From Streptomyces fumanus (GTDB lineage Bacteria > Actinomycetota > Actinomycetes > Streptomycetales > Streptomycetaceae), in assembly GCF_014655295.1 (NCBI RefSeq), contig NZ_BNBI01000021.1, forward strand, positions 43,993-107,992: a stretch of DNA of 64,000 bases, in the 5' to 3' direction. A model generated the notes under the pieces. It saw nothing but the letters and a program-made list of their open reading frames with translations, had not been told where the DNA came from and made no database searches. Both the position numbers and the translations under genes were made by a program. Shown here in pieces: positions 33,873-42,903 of the stretch (position 1 is its first letter; each line of letters begins with the position of its first letter).

Positions 33873-36800
33873 ATGTCCGCCGCCACCGTCGTTCTGCGTG
33901 CTCCGCTGGTGCTCGTCCCGGGACTGAAACTGGACGAACAGCTCCGTTCCAAGTCCCGGTCCAGCGCCGGGCTCCCGACCGAGGTCCCGGGAATCGTCGA
34001 CGACCTGAATCAGCTCCCGGACGGCGTCGCCGCCAGCCTCGACCTGGGCCACAGCCGGCACAGACCGTCCCTGCTGGTGCACACGCGCGCGTACCGGCTG
34101 CGGCTGGAGGCGACGAACCGGGGCACCGGCTACTTCATCAAGCACATCGACCCGCTGCGTCTCGCCGACCACGCGCGTCTCGCCCGATCCTGTCTGCTGG
34201 TGCGCCCGCCCTCCTGGCGGATGGTGTTCGAACTGCGGGCGGTGCCCGACGGCTCGGACGCCCAGTGGGAGACCCTCGCGGAGGCATGGCAGCGCCTCGG
34301 CCGGACCCGGGCGCCGCAACCGGACGCCGCCGCCGTCAGCGACGCCCAGGCGCAGTGGCTCGGCACGGTGGACCGGCTGATCGACATGACCGAGGAGCAC
34401 TCCGTCCGGGAGGAGCGCGAGACCGCCCCCTTTCCCTACCAGCGGGTGCGGAGCACCGGTGGCAGGCGCAACAGCACCACCCCGCAGTCGATGTACGAGT
34501 TCCGGCTGCTCGGCCCGGCCCTGCCGCCGGCCGGCGCCTTCGTGCGGGTCCAGGGGGACCTGGAGACCCGGGGCCGGGTGCACCGCGCCGCGGAAGGCTC
34601 CGTCACCGTCCGCTTCGACCAGCCCGTGTCCTGGGACCGGCTGCCGGAGCGCGGAGCGCTGGAACTCGTCCCGAGCACCGTGGTGTTCAGCAAGCAGCGG
34701 CAGGCCGTGGCGAGCCTGCGGACCGGAGACACCGAGAACCCGCACCTGCTGCGGGCCATGGTCGACCACCGGGTACGCGGCATTCCGCCGACCGGCGCGC
34801 GGCCCCGTGAGCGTCTCGACCCGGAGCAGACGGACGCCTTCCGCAAGGCGTTGACCACCGAGGACCTGCTGGTGGTGCTCGGCCCGCCCGGCACGGGCAA
34901 GACCCGGACCATCACCGAGATCGCCCACACCGCCGCGACCACCACCGGTACCGGCGGCGGCAGGGTGCTCGTGACCTCCCACACCAACCGGGCGGTGGAC
35001 AATGTGCTCGCCCGGCTGCCGAGGGACCTCGTGGTGATCCGCGTCGGGGACGACAGCAAGGTCCACGCCGATGTGAAACCGCTGCTGCTGGAGGAGCAGT
35101 CGGAGAACCTGTCGGAGGGCATCCGGCACACCATGGCCCACCGGCTACGGGCTTACCGCGAGGCGGAGGCCGCCGCGCTCTGGACGGCGGAGCTCTCCTC
35201 GCGGCTCGACCAGGTCGACGGCTCCGCCCGGGACGTACGGGACACGGCCGCGCGCCTGCACCACGCGGTCCAGGCCGCCACCGCACCGGCCCGCGCACGA
35301 CGGGAAGCGCTCCGGCACCAGGACGACGAGCGCGAATCGGCCCGAAGCGCGCTGGCCGACCGGGCCGCACGGCTGCAGGAGAAGGTGCGGTCCCTGCGGC
35401 AGCGCTCCGACCGACCGCTGACCGGCTGGCTGCACCGCGCCCGGGCCCGCCGCGCCGACGAAGAGCTCACCGGCCTGCGGCCCGAGATCCAGCGGCTGGA
35501 GGTGCTCGGCCGGGAACTGCGCCGGCAGATCGAGGCGGAGACGGCCGAGGCCGACCGCGCGGCACGCGAGGACCCCGCCGTCGCCTCGGCCCGGGCCGCC
35601 CATCAGGCCGCGGAGCACCTGCTGGGCAAGAACCTCCAGTCCGCCTACGAGGCCGCCGGTGTGGCCGTCCAGGCGCTGAGCACGGTCGTACCGGACGTCT
35701 CCGCGCCCGCCCCGCCACGCGATCCGGCCGAGGCGGCCGCCGCACTGCACACCCTGCGTGCCCAGTTGGAGGCGTGGCTGCCCATCGTCTCGGCGCGTCA
35801 CGCACTCACCCAGGAGTGGCGGACCGCCGTGGGCGAGGACCCGGGCCAACTGGTGCCCGAACTCGTCCGGTACGCCCACGTCGTCGGCGCCACCTGCATC
35901 GGAGCCGCGTCCCGCCCGGAGCTGTCGGGCGTCCCGTTCGACCTGGGGATCATCGACGAGGCCGGTCAGATCGGCGTCGCGGACGCGCTGGTGCCCCTGA
36001 CCCGGGTCCGCCGGGGCGTCCTGGTCGGCGACGACCGGCAACTGCCGCCCTTCCTGGACACCGCGGTCGCCGACCGGGCCCGGGAGACCGGCGACCCCGG
36101 CCTGCTGAGACTGACCTCGCAGAGCGCCCTGGAGCAGTTGCGTGCCGGACTGCCCGCCTCGCACGTCGTCCAACTGACCCGGCAGCGCCGTATGCCGGCG
36201 GAGATCGCCGACTTCGTCTCGGTCAGCTTCTACCGGGGGGGAACTGCTCACCGAGAAGGACCACCGGCACACCGACCCCTTGTTCACCAGCCCGATGGCC
36301 TTCGTCGACACCTCGGTCCTGCCCGCCCGCACCCGTCGCGAGTCGCGGGGACGGGACACCGAGGGCCGGGGCCGCAAGGGGCCCTTCAACACCTGCGAGG
36401 CACGTCTGCTCGCCCGGCTCGCCGCCTTCTACCACCAGCGGGGTTCCGAGTGGGTGGTGATCGTCCCCTATCTCGCGCAGCGCACGGAGGTCGTCCGCCA
36501 CCTCACCGCGCTGATCGGCGACTCCGAACTCGCGAACGCCTCCGTCGGCAGCGTCGACTCCTACCAGGGCGGGGAGCGCGATGTCGTCCTCTACGGCTTC
36601 ACCCGCAGCAACCCCGAAGGACGCGTCGGATTCCTCAGGGAACTGCGCCGCGTCAATGTCGCCGTCACCCGCGCCAAGACCCAGTTGGTGCTGGTGGGCG
36701 ACCTGAGCACCCTGCTCAACGCGGACGACCCCGGCTTCCGCACCCTCGCCGAGGAGCTGCACCGGCACCTGCTCGACCGCGGTGATCTGCGGGACGTCCA

Positions 36801-36882
36801 CGCCATCACGCGTGCGCTCGACCACACCGCCCCGGACCCGGACCACGTGGTCCCCCGAACCCCGCGGAGCGGCCGGCCATGA
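33873..36882 (+). CDS. UPF1-like SF1 helicase, interrupted by a one-base frameshift
   Basis: ATG follows GAGGAG, 9 bp after the previous stop. Walker A LGPPGTGKTRT is near residue 336, TSHTNRAVDNVLARL follows, then a coiled-coil insert (about 400-600) rich in Arg/Glu/Ala, Walker B DLGIIDEAGQI near 690, motif III VGDDRQLPPF near 717 and RQRRMPAEIADFVS. At 36235-36241 there are seven G; with six, the frame continues as YRGELLTEKDHRH into VSVDSYQGGERDVV, VNVAVTRAKTQLVLVGDLS and ends at 36882, giving a normal 1002-residue COG1112-type helicase. As read, the first frame runs on in nonsense to 36785. Either a sequencing error, a mutation, or slippage-dependent expression. Confidence 0.85.
36235..36241 (+). 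other. G7 tract at the helicase frameshift
   Basis: Seven consecutive G where the protein alignment demands six. Everything before encodes helicase motifs up to the FYRG segment, and everything after encodes motifs V and VI in the +1 frame. Homopolymer G runs are prone both to sequencing miscalls and to polymerase slippage. Confidence 0.85.
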
Positions 36883-38093
36883 AGACCGACACCCGTCTCA
36901 TGCCCTTCCCCCCGGAACGCGTCCTGGAGGACGCCGCCTTCGGTCAGGGCATGGTGCCCACCCGGCTGCACGCCCTGCTGCTCCCGGTGTGGCAGGTGGA
37001 GATCCGCGCCGACATCACCGAAGGCGAGGACTTCTCCCTCATCGACCGGTTCCTGGAGCGCGGCCTGCGCCACGGCGCCCTGCACACCGTCGACGAACTC
37101 GCGGCGTTCTTCGCCCTGGACCGTGCCCTGGTCGCGCAGGCCGTCCGCTTCCTGACCGCGATCGGCCATGTGCGGGAGTCCGGGGGCCGGCTCTCCCTGA
37201 CGCCGCTGGGGCAGCGCTCGGTGGACGACGACATCCGCTATGTGATCACCCACCAGGACCGCCGCAAGCTGTACTTCGAGGCCCTGAGCAGCACCCCGCT
37301 CCACCGGGACCACTACGACGAAGAGGTCGTGACCCTGCTCTCCGCCGACGCCCTGGACCGCGTACTGCGCGGCGGCGGCTATCCGCGCTTCACACCGATC
37401 CTCTCGGCCTCCGGCTTCGACCGCTCGGCCCTGGACCGGCTCACGCGGCGCAAGGACCGCGCCAGGTTCAACGTGCCCGTCGCGCTGGACGCGCTGGAGA
37501 GCCTCGGTGAGGAACGGGTCTTCCTGCCGGTCTACCTGGTACGCGGCCGGGACCGGGTGCTGGTCTACGGCCAGGCCAGAGCGGGGACCGCCCACGATCC
37601 GGAGCTGAGCGAGGTCTGCGCCCGGGCTCCGGAACTGATCAACGCCCTGGACAACGAGGAGACCGGCGAGGACGGCGACGAACGCGTCCTGCGGGCCGCC
37701 CGGAAGTGGCTCCGCGACCGGGACCTGCACACCGTCGCCCCGGAGCGGGACGACGACGGCACCTGGTCGGTCTCGCTGCCTCCCGCCGCCTTCGGCGAGA
37801 ACGGGCTCCGCGAGTCCCGCATCGGCACCTACCAGGTGACGGGCACCCGCTTCTTCCGTGTGTGGTGCCGGGCGGAGACGCCCCGCAAGCACGCCCTGCT
37901 GGACCGCCTCAACCAGCGCCTGGGCGCCCGGCGCCAGGTCACCCGCCGGGAAGCGGAAGAACTCGTCGCCCGGCTGGCCCGCCAACTGCGCCTGGAGCCC
38001 CCCGGACTCTCCCGCCTGCGCGTCGGCGCCGGGAAGGCCGGTCTCACCGGCCTGGAAGCCCAGCTCTCCCAACTGGAGAACGAACCGGAGTGA
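36879..38093 (+). CDS. Winged-helix protein of the nucleosidase-helicase operon, unknown function
   Basis: 404 residues; ATG overlaps the helicase stop as ATGA. I do not recognise the family. Residues about 48-112 read as a winged HTH (FLERGLRHGALHTVDELAAFFALDRALVAQAVRFLTAIGHVRESGGRLSLTPLGQRSV). The middle is mixed alpha/beta with many Arg and Asp, and the last 90 residues (HALLDRLNQRLGARRQVTRREAEELVARLARQLRL) are helical and may form a coiled coil. No HKD, HNH, PD-(D/E)XK or Walker motif is visible, so no enzyme role is claimed. Its coupling to the helicase suggests a complex partner or a DNA/RNA-recognition subunit. Confidence 0.82.
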   Translation: MKTDTRLMPFPPERVLEDAAFGQGMVPTRLHALLLPVWQVEIRADITEGEDFSLIDRFLERGLRHGALHTVDELAAFFALDRALVAQAVRFLTAIGHVRESGGRLSLTPLGQRSVDDDIRYVITHQDRRKLYFEALSSTPLHRDHYDEEVVTLLSADALDRVLRGGGYPRFTPILSASGFDRSALDRLTRRKDRARFNVPVALDALESLGEERVFLPVYLVRGRDRVLVYGQARAGTAHDPELSEVCARAPELINALDNEETGEDGDERVLRAARKWLRDRDLHTVAPERDDDGTWSVSLPPAAFGENGLRESRIGTYQVTGTRFFRVWCRAETPRKHALLDRLNQRLGARRQVTRREAEELVARLARQLRLEPPGLSRLRVGAGKAGLTGLEAQLSQLENEPE

Positions 38094-38153
38094 GGCACAC
38101 CCGGATCGCCCGTCCCGGTGCCGACGCACTCACGAGCGGCCCCGGACCCGGCG

Positions 38154-38576
38154 CTATCCGAGGAACGACAGCCGCACCTTGCGTTCGTGGTTCGAGACGT
38201 TCGTGTCGACCAGGCACACCGACTGCCAGGTGCCCAGTTCGAGGCGGCCGCCCACGACCGGCAGGGTGGCGTGCGGGGGGACGAGGGCGGGGAGGACGTG
38301 GTCGCGGCCGTGGCCGGGGCTGCCGTGGCGGTGCTGCCAGCGGTCGTCGGCGGGCAGCAGGGTGTGCAGCGCGGACAGCAGGTCGTCGTCGCTGCCCGCG
38401 CCGGTCTCGATGACGGCGATCCCGGCCGTGGCGTGCGGGACGAAGACGTTGAGGAGACCGTCGCGGCCGGCCGCCGCCTCCCGCAGGAAGGACGCGCAGT
38501 CGTCGGTGATGTCCACGACCCGCTCCGAGGAGCCGGTGGTGAGGTCGAGGACCCGGGTGGTGAAGGCATCTGACAT
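38154..38576 (-). CDS. YjbQ family protein (UPF0047)
   Basis: 140 residues. YjbQ/UPF0047 signatures are clear: GLLNVFVPHATAGIAVIETGAGSDDDLLSALHTLLP, HGSPGHGRDHVLPALVPPHATLPVVGGRLELGTWQSVCLVD and NHERKVRLSFLG. The conserved His residues of the family metal site are present. Members have weak thiamine phosphate synthase activity; the true role is open. The GGAGGT ribosome site sits almost against the ATG, which is unusual but no other start is available. It converges on the helicase operon. Confidence 0.93.
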   Translation of the reverse strand: MSDAFTTRVLDLTTGSSERVVDITDDCASFLREAAAGRDGLLNVFVPHATAGIAVIETGAGSDDDLLSALHTLLPADDRWQHRHGSPGHGRDHVLPALVPPHATLPVVGGRLELGTWQSVCLVDTNVSNHERKVRLSFLG

Positions 38577-38640
38577 ACCTCCATCCTGACGCACCCGGGC
38601 GGCCGGGAAGATCCCCGCCGCCCCGGCTGTTGGTGCGAAC

Positions 38641-39720
38641 GTGAACGACACGGGTGAGGTCGAGGTCGTCGTCATCGGCGCGGGCCAGGCGGGACTGTCC
38701 GCCGCGTACCACCTGCGGCGCACCGGGTTCCAGCCGGGGCGTGACGTCGTGGTGCTGGACCGCTCCCCCGGTCCGGGCGGGGCCTGGCAGTTCCGCTGGC
38801 CGTCGCTGACGTACGGCAAGGTGCACGGGATGCACTCGCTGCCCGGCATGGAACTGACCGGCGCCGACCCCGCCCGGCCGTCCTCCGAGGTGGTCTCCGA
38901 GTACTTCGCCGCGTACGAGCGCGCCTTCGACCTGCGGGTACGGCGGCCCGTCGGGGTCCGTGCGGTGCGCGAGGGCCCGGCGGAGAGGCTGCTCGTCGAG
39001 ACCACGGCCGGGACCTGGTCCACGCGGGCGCTGATCAACGCGACCGGCACCTGGGACCGGCCGTTCTGGCCGCGCTACCCGGGGCAGGAGACGTTCCGCG
39101 GCCGCCAGGTGCACACGGCGGGGTACGCCGGGCCCGAGGAGTTCGCCGGGCAGCGGGTGGTCGTGGTCGGCGGCGGTGCCTCGGGCACCCAGCACCTGCT
39201 GGAGATCGCCCCGTACGCGGCCGCCACCACCTGGGTGACCCGGCGTCCGCCGGTCTTCCGGGAGGGGCCGTTCGACGAGGACGCGGGCCGGGCGGCCGTC
39301 GCGCTGGTCGAGGAACGGGTGCGGCGGGGCCTGCCGCCGAGAAGTGTGGTGTCGGTGACCGGGCTGCCGCTGAACGACGCGATCCGGGAGGGCCTGGCGA
39401 CCGGGGTGCTCGACCGGCAGCCCATGTTCGACCGGATCACGCCCAACGGGGTGGCCTGGGCGGACGGGCGGCGGGTGGCCGCCGACGTCATCCTGTGGGC
39501 GACCGGTTTCCGGCCCGCCCTCGACCATCTGGCACCGCTGAAGCTGCGCGGGCCGGGCGGCGGCATCCGGCTGGAGGGCACCCGGGTGGCCGCCGATCCG
39601 CGGATCCACCTCGTCGGATACGGGCCCTCCGCCAGCACCGTCGGCGCCAACCGGGCCGGCCGCGCCGCCGTACGCGACATCAGGCGGCTGCTCGCCGGGC
39701 CGCGGCGACTCGCCGCGTGA
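38641..39720 (+). CDS. FAD/NAD(P)-dependent flavoprotein monooxygenase
   Basis: 359 residues from GTG 38641. Two Rossmann motifs: VVVIGAGQAGLSAAYHL (residues 9-25, FAD) and VVVVGGGASGTQHLLEI (about 175, NADPH). The GPGGAWQFRWPSL segment and the LWATGFRPAL element mark the YUC/FMO/CzcO-like oxidoreductases. The classical FMO fingerprint FxGxxxHxxxF is replaced by FRGRQVHTAGYAG. Possible roles are N- or S-oxygenation or Baeyer-Villiger chemistry; substrate unknown. Divergent from yjbQ with 64 bp between; converges on mltG. Confidence 0.9.
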   Translation: MNDTGEVEVVVIGAGQAGLSAAYHLRRTGFQPGRDVVVLDRSPGPGGAWQFRWPSLTYGKVHGMHSLPGMELTGADPARPSSEVVSEYFAAYERAFDLRVRRPVGVRAVREGPAERLLVETTAGTWSTRALINATGTWDRPFWPRYPGQETFRGRQVHTAGYAGPEEFAGQRVVVVGGGASGTQHLLEIAPYAAATTWVTRRPPVFREGPFDEDAGRAAVALVEERVRRGLPPRSVVSVTGLPLNDAIREGLATGVLDRQPMFDRITPNGVAWADGRRVAADVILWATGFRPALDHLAPLKLRGPGGGIRLEGTRVAADPRIHLVGYGPSASTVGANRAGRAAVRDIRRLLAGPRRLAA

Positions 39721-39732
39721 CCTCCCCGCGGG

Positions 39733-40923
39733 TCATCCGGCCGCGGCCGGAGCATCGCGCCGGTGCTCCTCGAACTCGGCCACATTGCGCTGGTGCTCCC
39801 GGTAGTCGGCGGTGAAGCGGGTGTCGCCCGGCCGGACCGTGACGAAGTACAGCCAGTCGCCCGGCGTCGGGTCGATCGCGGCACGCATCGCGGCCTCACC
39901 GGGGTTGGCGATGGGCGTGGGCGGCAGCCCCATCCGCTGGTACGAGTTGTAAGGGCTGTCGATCTTGGTGTCCTCCCGGGTGGTGGCCAGGGTGGAGCGG
40001 TTCAGGGCGTAGTTGAGGGTGGAGTCCAACTGGAGCGGCATGCCGCGCTCCAGCCGGTTGAAGATCACTCGGGCCACCTTGCCCATGTCGGCCTCGGTGG
40101 CGGCCTCGGACTGCACGAGGCTCGCGATGGTCACCGCCTGGTAGACGTTCATCGCGTTACGCTCGGCACCGGCCGCGACCGGGGCCCCGTTGAACCGGCG
40201 GTTCGCCGTGTCGACCATGGCCGTCAGCAGCTTCTCGGGGGTGGCCCCGTCGTCCAGCGGATAGGTGGCGGGGAAGAGATAGCCCTCGGGGTTCCCCTCC
40301 GCGTCCTCCGGCAGCTTCAGGTCGGCCTTGGCCAGGGACTTGCGGGTGGTGCCGGGCGGCAGGGCGAGCGCCTTGTCGACGGCCCGGTACACCTGGGCGG
40401 CGCGCCGGCCCTCGGGGATCACCAGGGTCTTCGGGCGGCCGTCCGTCTTCTCGCCCGTCGTGAGCAGCGGCACCGCCACGGCGGTCCCGGCGACGACGGC
40501 TCCGGCCACGATCAGCGCGATCCGGCCCCGGCGTGTCAGCCGGACCGTGGTCCTCCTGCCGGTCGATGTCCTCCTGCCGGTCGCGGACCTCGTGGCCGTG
40601 GATGCCTTCCTGCCGGTCGCGGACCTCGTGCCCGTCGATGCCCACAGGCCCGTCGATGCCCTCGTGCCCGCCGTGGAGCGGGTGCCCGCCGTGAAGCGGG
40701 TGCCCGCCGTGAAGCGGGTGCGCGCCTTGGAGCCGGGGCCCGCCGTGGATCTCGTGTCCGCCGTGGATCTCGTGTCCGTCGATGTCCCCGCATCCGTCGT
40801 CCTCGGGTCCGTCGTGCCTCTCGGGCCCCGGGTGCTGCGATGGCTTCCGGCACTTCGGGCGCTCCGATCTCTCCCGGTGGTCCGGTCTTCCCGGGCTCTG
40901 CGTGGCGGAGTGTTCATCTGCAT
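39733..40923 (-). CDS. mltG: MltG-type endolytic transglycosylase paralogue
   Basis: 396 residues. The N-terminal 125 residues are a Thr/Arg/Ser/Gly repeat region (units of TRSTAG and TRFTAG, 18 nt each), followed by a basic anchor and a single membrane helix (IALIVAGAVVAGTAVAVPLL). The YceG/MltG catalytic domain follows: KTLVIPEGRRAAQVYRAV, GYLFPATYPL, then IASLVQSEAATEADMGKVARVIFNRL, where Glu of QSEA aligns with E. coli Glu218, the catalytic residue, and later SPYNSYQRMGLPPTPIANPG. It cuts nascent peptidoglycan to end glycan strands. The usual aroE/ruvX neighbours are absent, so it is probably a second copy. Confidence 0.92.
   Translation of the reverse strand: MQMNTPPRRAREDRTTGRDRSARSAGSHRSTRGPRGTTDPRTTDAGTSTDTRSTADTRSTAGPGSKARTRFTAGTRFTAGTRSTAGTRASTGLWASTGTRSATGRKASTATRSATGRRTSTGRRTTVRLTRRGRIALIVAGAVVAGTAVAVPLLTTGEKTDGRPKTLVIPEGRRAAQVYRAVDKALALPPGTTRKSLAKADLKLPEDAEGNPEGYLFPATYPLDDGATPEKLLTAMVDTANRRFNGAPVAAGAERNAMNVYQAVTIASLVQSEAATEADMGKVARVIFNRLERGMPLQLDSTLNYALNRSTLATTREDTKIDSPYNSYQRMGLPPTPIANPGEAAMRAAIDPTPGDWLYFVTVRPGDTRFTADYREHQRNVAEFEEHRRDAPAAAG
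40570..40790. repeat. 18-bp tandem repeats inside mltG 5' region
   Basis: On the plus strand, phrases such as GTGCCCGCCGTGAAGCGG and CTCGTGTCCGCCGTGGAT recur three and two times head to tail, with more degenerate copies (TGCCGGTCGCGGACCTCGTG twice) to the left. They encode the six-residue TR(S/F)TAG units of the MltG N-terminus and keep the frame open. Confidence 0.8.
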
Positions 40924-40976
40924 GGGGGCACGGTAACCGCCACATCACCATAAACCCGACATCACCGGGCATATTT

Positions 40977-42779
40977 TCATCTTGTCGGCGTCAGCCGGGC
41001 ATCCCTGCGGACCAGCGCCGCGTAGCGTCCGTCCCGCTCCAGCAGTTCCTCGTGCGTGCCCTGCTCGGCCAGCTTCCCGGAGTCCAGGACGACGATCTGG
41101 TCGGCGCCGCGGACCGTGGACAGCCGGTGCGCGATGGTGATCGTGGTGCGGTCGGCCATCAGCGCGTCCACGGCCTGCTGGACCGCGGCCTCGGTCCGGG
41201 TGTCCAGCGCGCTGGTGGCCTCGTCCAGGATGAGGACGGGCGGGTCGCGCAGGATCGTCCGGGCGATGGCCAGGCGCTGCTTCTCGCCGCCGGAGAACCG
41301 GTGGCCGCGTTCGCCGACGACCGTGTCGTAGCCGTCCGGCAAGGCCGCGATGTGGTCGTGGATCTGCGCCGCCTTCGCCGCCGCGACGAGCTCCGCGTCG
41401 GTGGCGTCCGGCTTGGCGAACCGCAGGTTGTCGGCGACGGAGGCGTGGAAGAGGTACGTCTCCTGCGAGACGACGCCGACCGCGCGGGCCAGGGTGTCGA
41501 AGTCGAGGTCGCGTACGTCCACCCCGTCGAGGGTGACCCGGCCGCCGGTCACGTCGTACAGCCGGGGCACCAGATAGCCGAGGGTGGACTTGCCGGCGCC
41601 GGTCGGGCCGACGACGGCGAGGCTGCCGCCCGCCGGGACGGTGATGTCGATGCCGTCCAGGACCGGCCCGCCCTTGCCGTCGTAGCGGAACTCCACGCCC
41701 TCGAAGCGGACCTCGCCCTTGATGCGGTCGAGCCGCACCGGGTTTTCGCGTTCGGTGATGTCGACGGGCAGGTCGAGGTACTCGAAGATGCGCTGGAACA
41801 GGGCGAGCGAGGTCTGGATCTGCACACCGGTCGACAGCAGGCTGACGGCCGGCCGGAACAGCCCCTGCTGGAGCGAGACGAAGGCGACGATCGTGCCGAT
41901 GGAGACACCGGGGCCGCCGAGCTGGAGGGTCAGGCCCGCGCTCCAGTAGATGACGGCGGGCAGCGCGGCCATGACGATGGTGATGACGGCCATCCGCCAG
42001 CGGCCCGCCATGTTGGACCGCACCTCCAGGTCGACCAGGCGCTCGGACTCGTCGGCGAAGGAGCGGGTGAGCGAGCCGGAGCGGCCCATGGTGCGGCCCA
42101 GCAGGATGCCGCTGACCGAGAGCGACTCGGTGACCGTGGCGGCCATCGCGGCCATCTGCTTCTGCCGCTCGGTGGTGATCTTCTTGCGTTCATTGCCGAC
42201 CCGGCGGCTGATCCAGACGAAGACCGGCAGCAGCAGGAGCGAGACGACGGTGAGCCGCCAGTCGAGGGCGAGCATCGCGACGATGGTGGCGATCACGCTG
42301 GTGGCGTTGGAGACCAGCGAGGTCGCGGTGGAGGTGACGGTGGCCTGCATACCGCCGATGTCATTGGCGATCCGGGACTGCACCTCGCCGGTGCGGGTGC
42401 GGGTGAAGAAGGCCAGCGACATGCGCTGCAGGCGCCCGTAGACGGCGGTGCGCAGATCGTGCATGACGCGCTGGCCGACGGTCGTGGAGATCAGGGTCTG
42501 CAGGACGCCGAAGACGCTGGTGAGCACCGCGCCGAGGATCATGCCCAGGGCGAGCAGGCTGAGCAGCCCGGTGCGGCCCTCGGGGATGGCGACGTCGAGG
42601 ATCTCCTTCAGCAGGAAGGGCGTGGCGACCGAGACCAGTGACGCGGCGCCGACGAGCAGACCGACGACGGTGAGCCGGCCGCGGTAGGGACGGAACAGAC
42701 GCAGGATGCGCCGCACCTGCCGGGGTTGCTCAGCGGCGTCGGCGGGCGGGGTCCAGGACGATTCGTGGTCGGGTTTCAT
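40977..42779 (-). CDS. ABC exporter, fused membrane and ATPase domains
   Basis: 600 residues, a homodimeric half-transporter layout. Six membrane helices in the first 320 residues (TMD type I exporter), then an NBD with Walker A VVGPTGAGKSTLG, Q-loop VVSQETYLF, signature FSGGEKQRLAIAR, Walker B VLILDEATSALD and H-loop IAHRLST, all intact. Such proteins export drugs, lipids or peptides. It is divergent from a MarR-type regulator with an inverted repeat in the 124-bp spacer, a pattern typical of drug-inducible efflux. Confidence 0.95.
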   Translation of the reverse strand: MKPDHESSWTPPADAAEQPRQVRRILRLFRPYRGRLTVVGLLVGAASLVSVATPFLLKEILDVAIPEGRTGLLSLLALGMILGAVLTSVFGVLQTLISTTVGQRVMHDLRTAVYGRLQRMSLAFFTRTRTGEVQSRIANDIGGMQATVTSTATSLVSNATSVIATIVAMLALDWRLTVVSLLLLPVFVWISRRVGNERKKITTERQKQMAAMAATVTESLSVSGILLGRTMGRSGSLTRSFADESERLVDLEVRSNMAGRWRMAVITIVMAALPAVIYWSAGLTLQLGGPGVSIGTIVAFVSLQQGLFRPAVSLLSTGVQIQTSLALFQRIFEYLDLPVDITERENPVRLDRIKGEVRFEGVEFRYDGKGGPVLDGIDITVPAGGSLAVVGPTGAGKSTLGYLVPRLYDVTGGRVTLDGVDVRDLDFDTLARAVGVVSQETYLFHASVADNLRFAKPDATDAELVAAAKAAQIHDHIAALPDGYDTVVGERGHRFSGGEKQRLAIARTILRDPPVLILDEATSALDTRTEAAVQQAVDALMADRTTITIAHRLSTVRGADQIVVLDSGKLAEQGTHEELLERDGRYAALVRRDARLTPTR

Positions 42780-42854
42780 GGGCTCCTACGGGAGTCGAGG
42801 CGGCGGGGACGGCCGTCGGTGCGGCGCCGCCCACCGGGGTGTGGGGATCGTAGG

Positions 42855-42879
42855 TCATTGTTACCTATACTCACAATGA
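42855..42879. promoter_or_regulatory. Inverted repeat between ABC exporter and MarR gene
   Basis: TCATTGT (42855-42861) and ACAATGA (42873-42879) form a 7+7 inverted repeat with an 11-bp spacer in the only AT-rich pocket of the divergent region. A TATACT (42866-42871) inside it could be a -10 toward the MarR gene. It is the best candidate for the MarR operator. Confidence 0.6.
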
Positions 42880-42903
42880 ACGTGGTCCTGATATTGTTCC
42901 CGC

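Noticed and set aside
36280..36882. Separate gene encoding a 200-residue protein after the helicase
   Set aside because: Its sequence is the missing motif V and VI part of the same helicase, so it is one gene with a frameshift rather than two.
40157..40972. Second leftward frame over the MltG repeat region rich in His/Gly
   Set aside because: The frame that continues into the membrane helix and catalytic domain is the other one, and it is unbroken, so no frameshift is needed.
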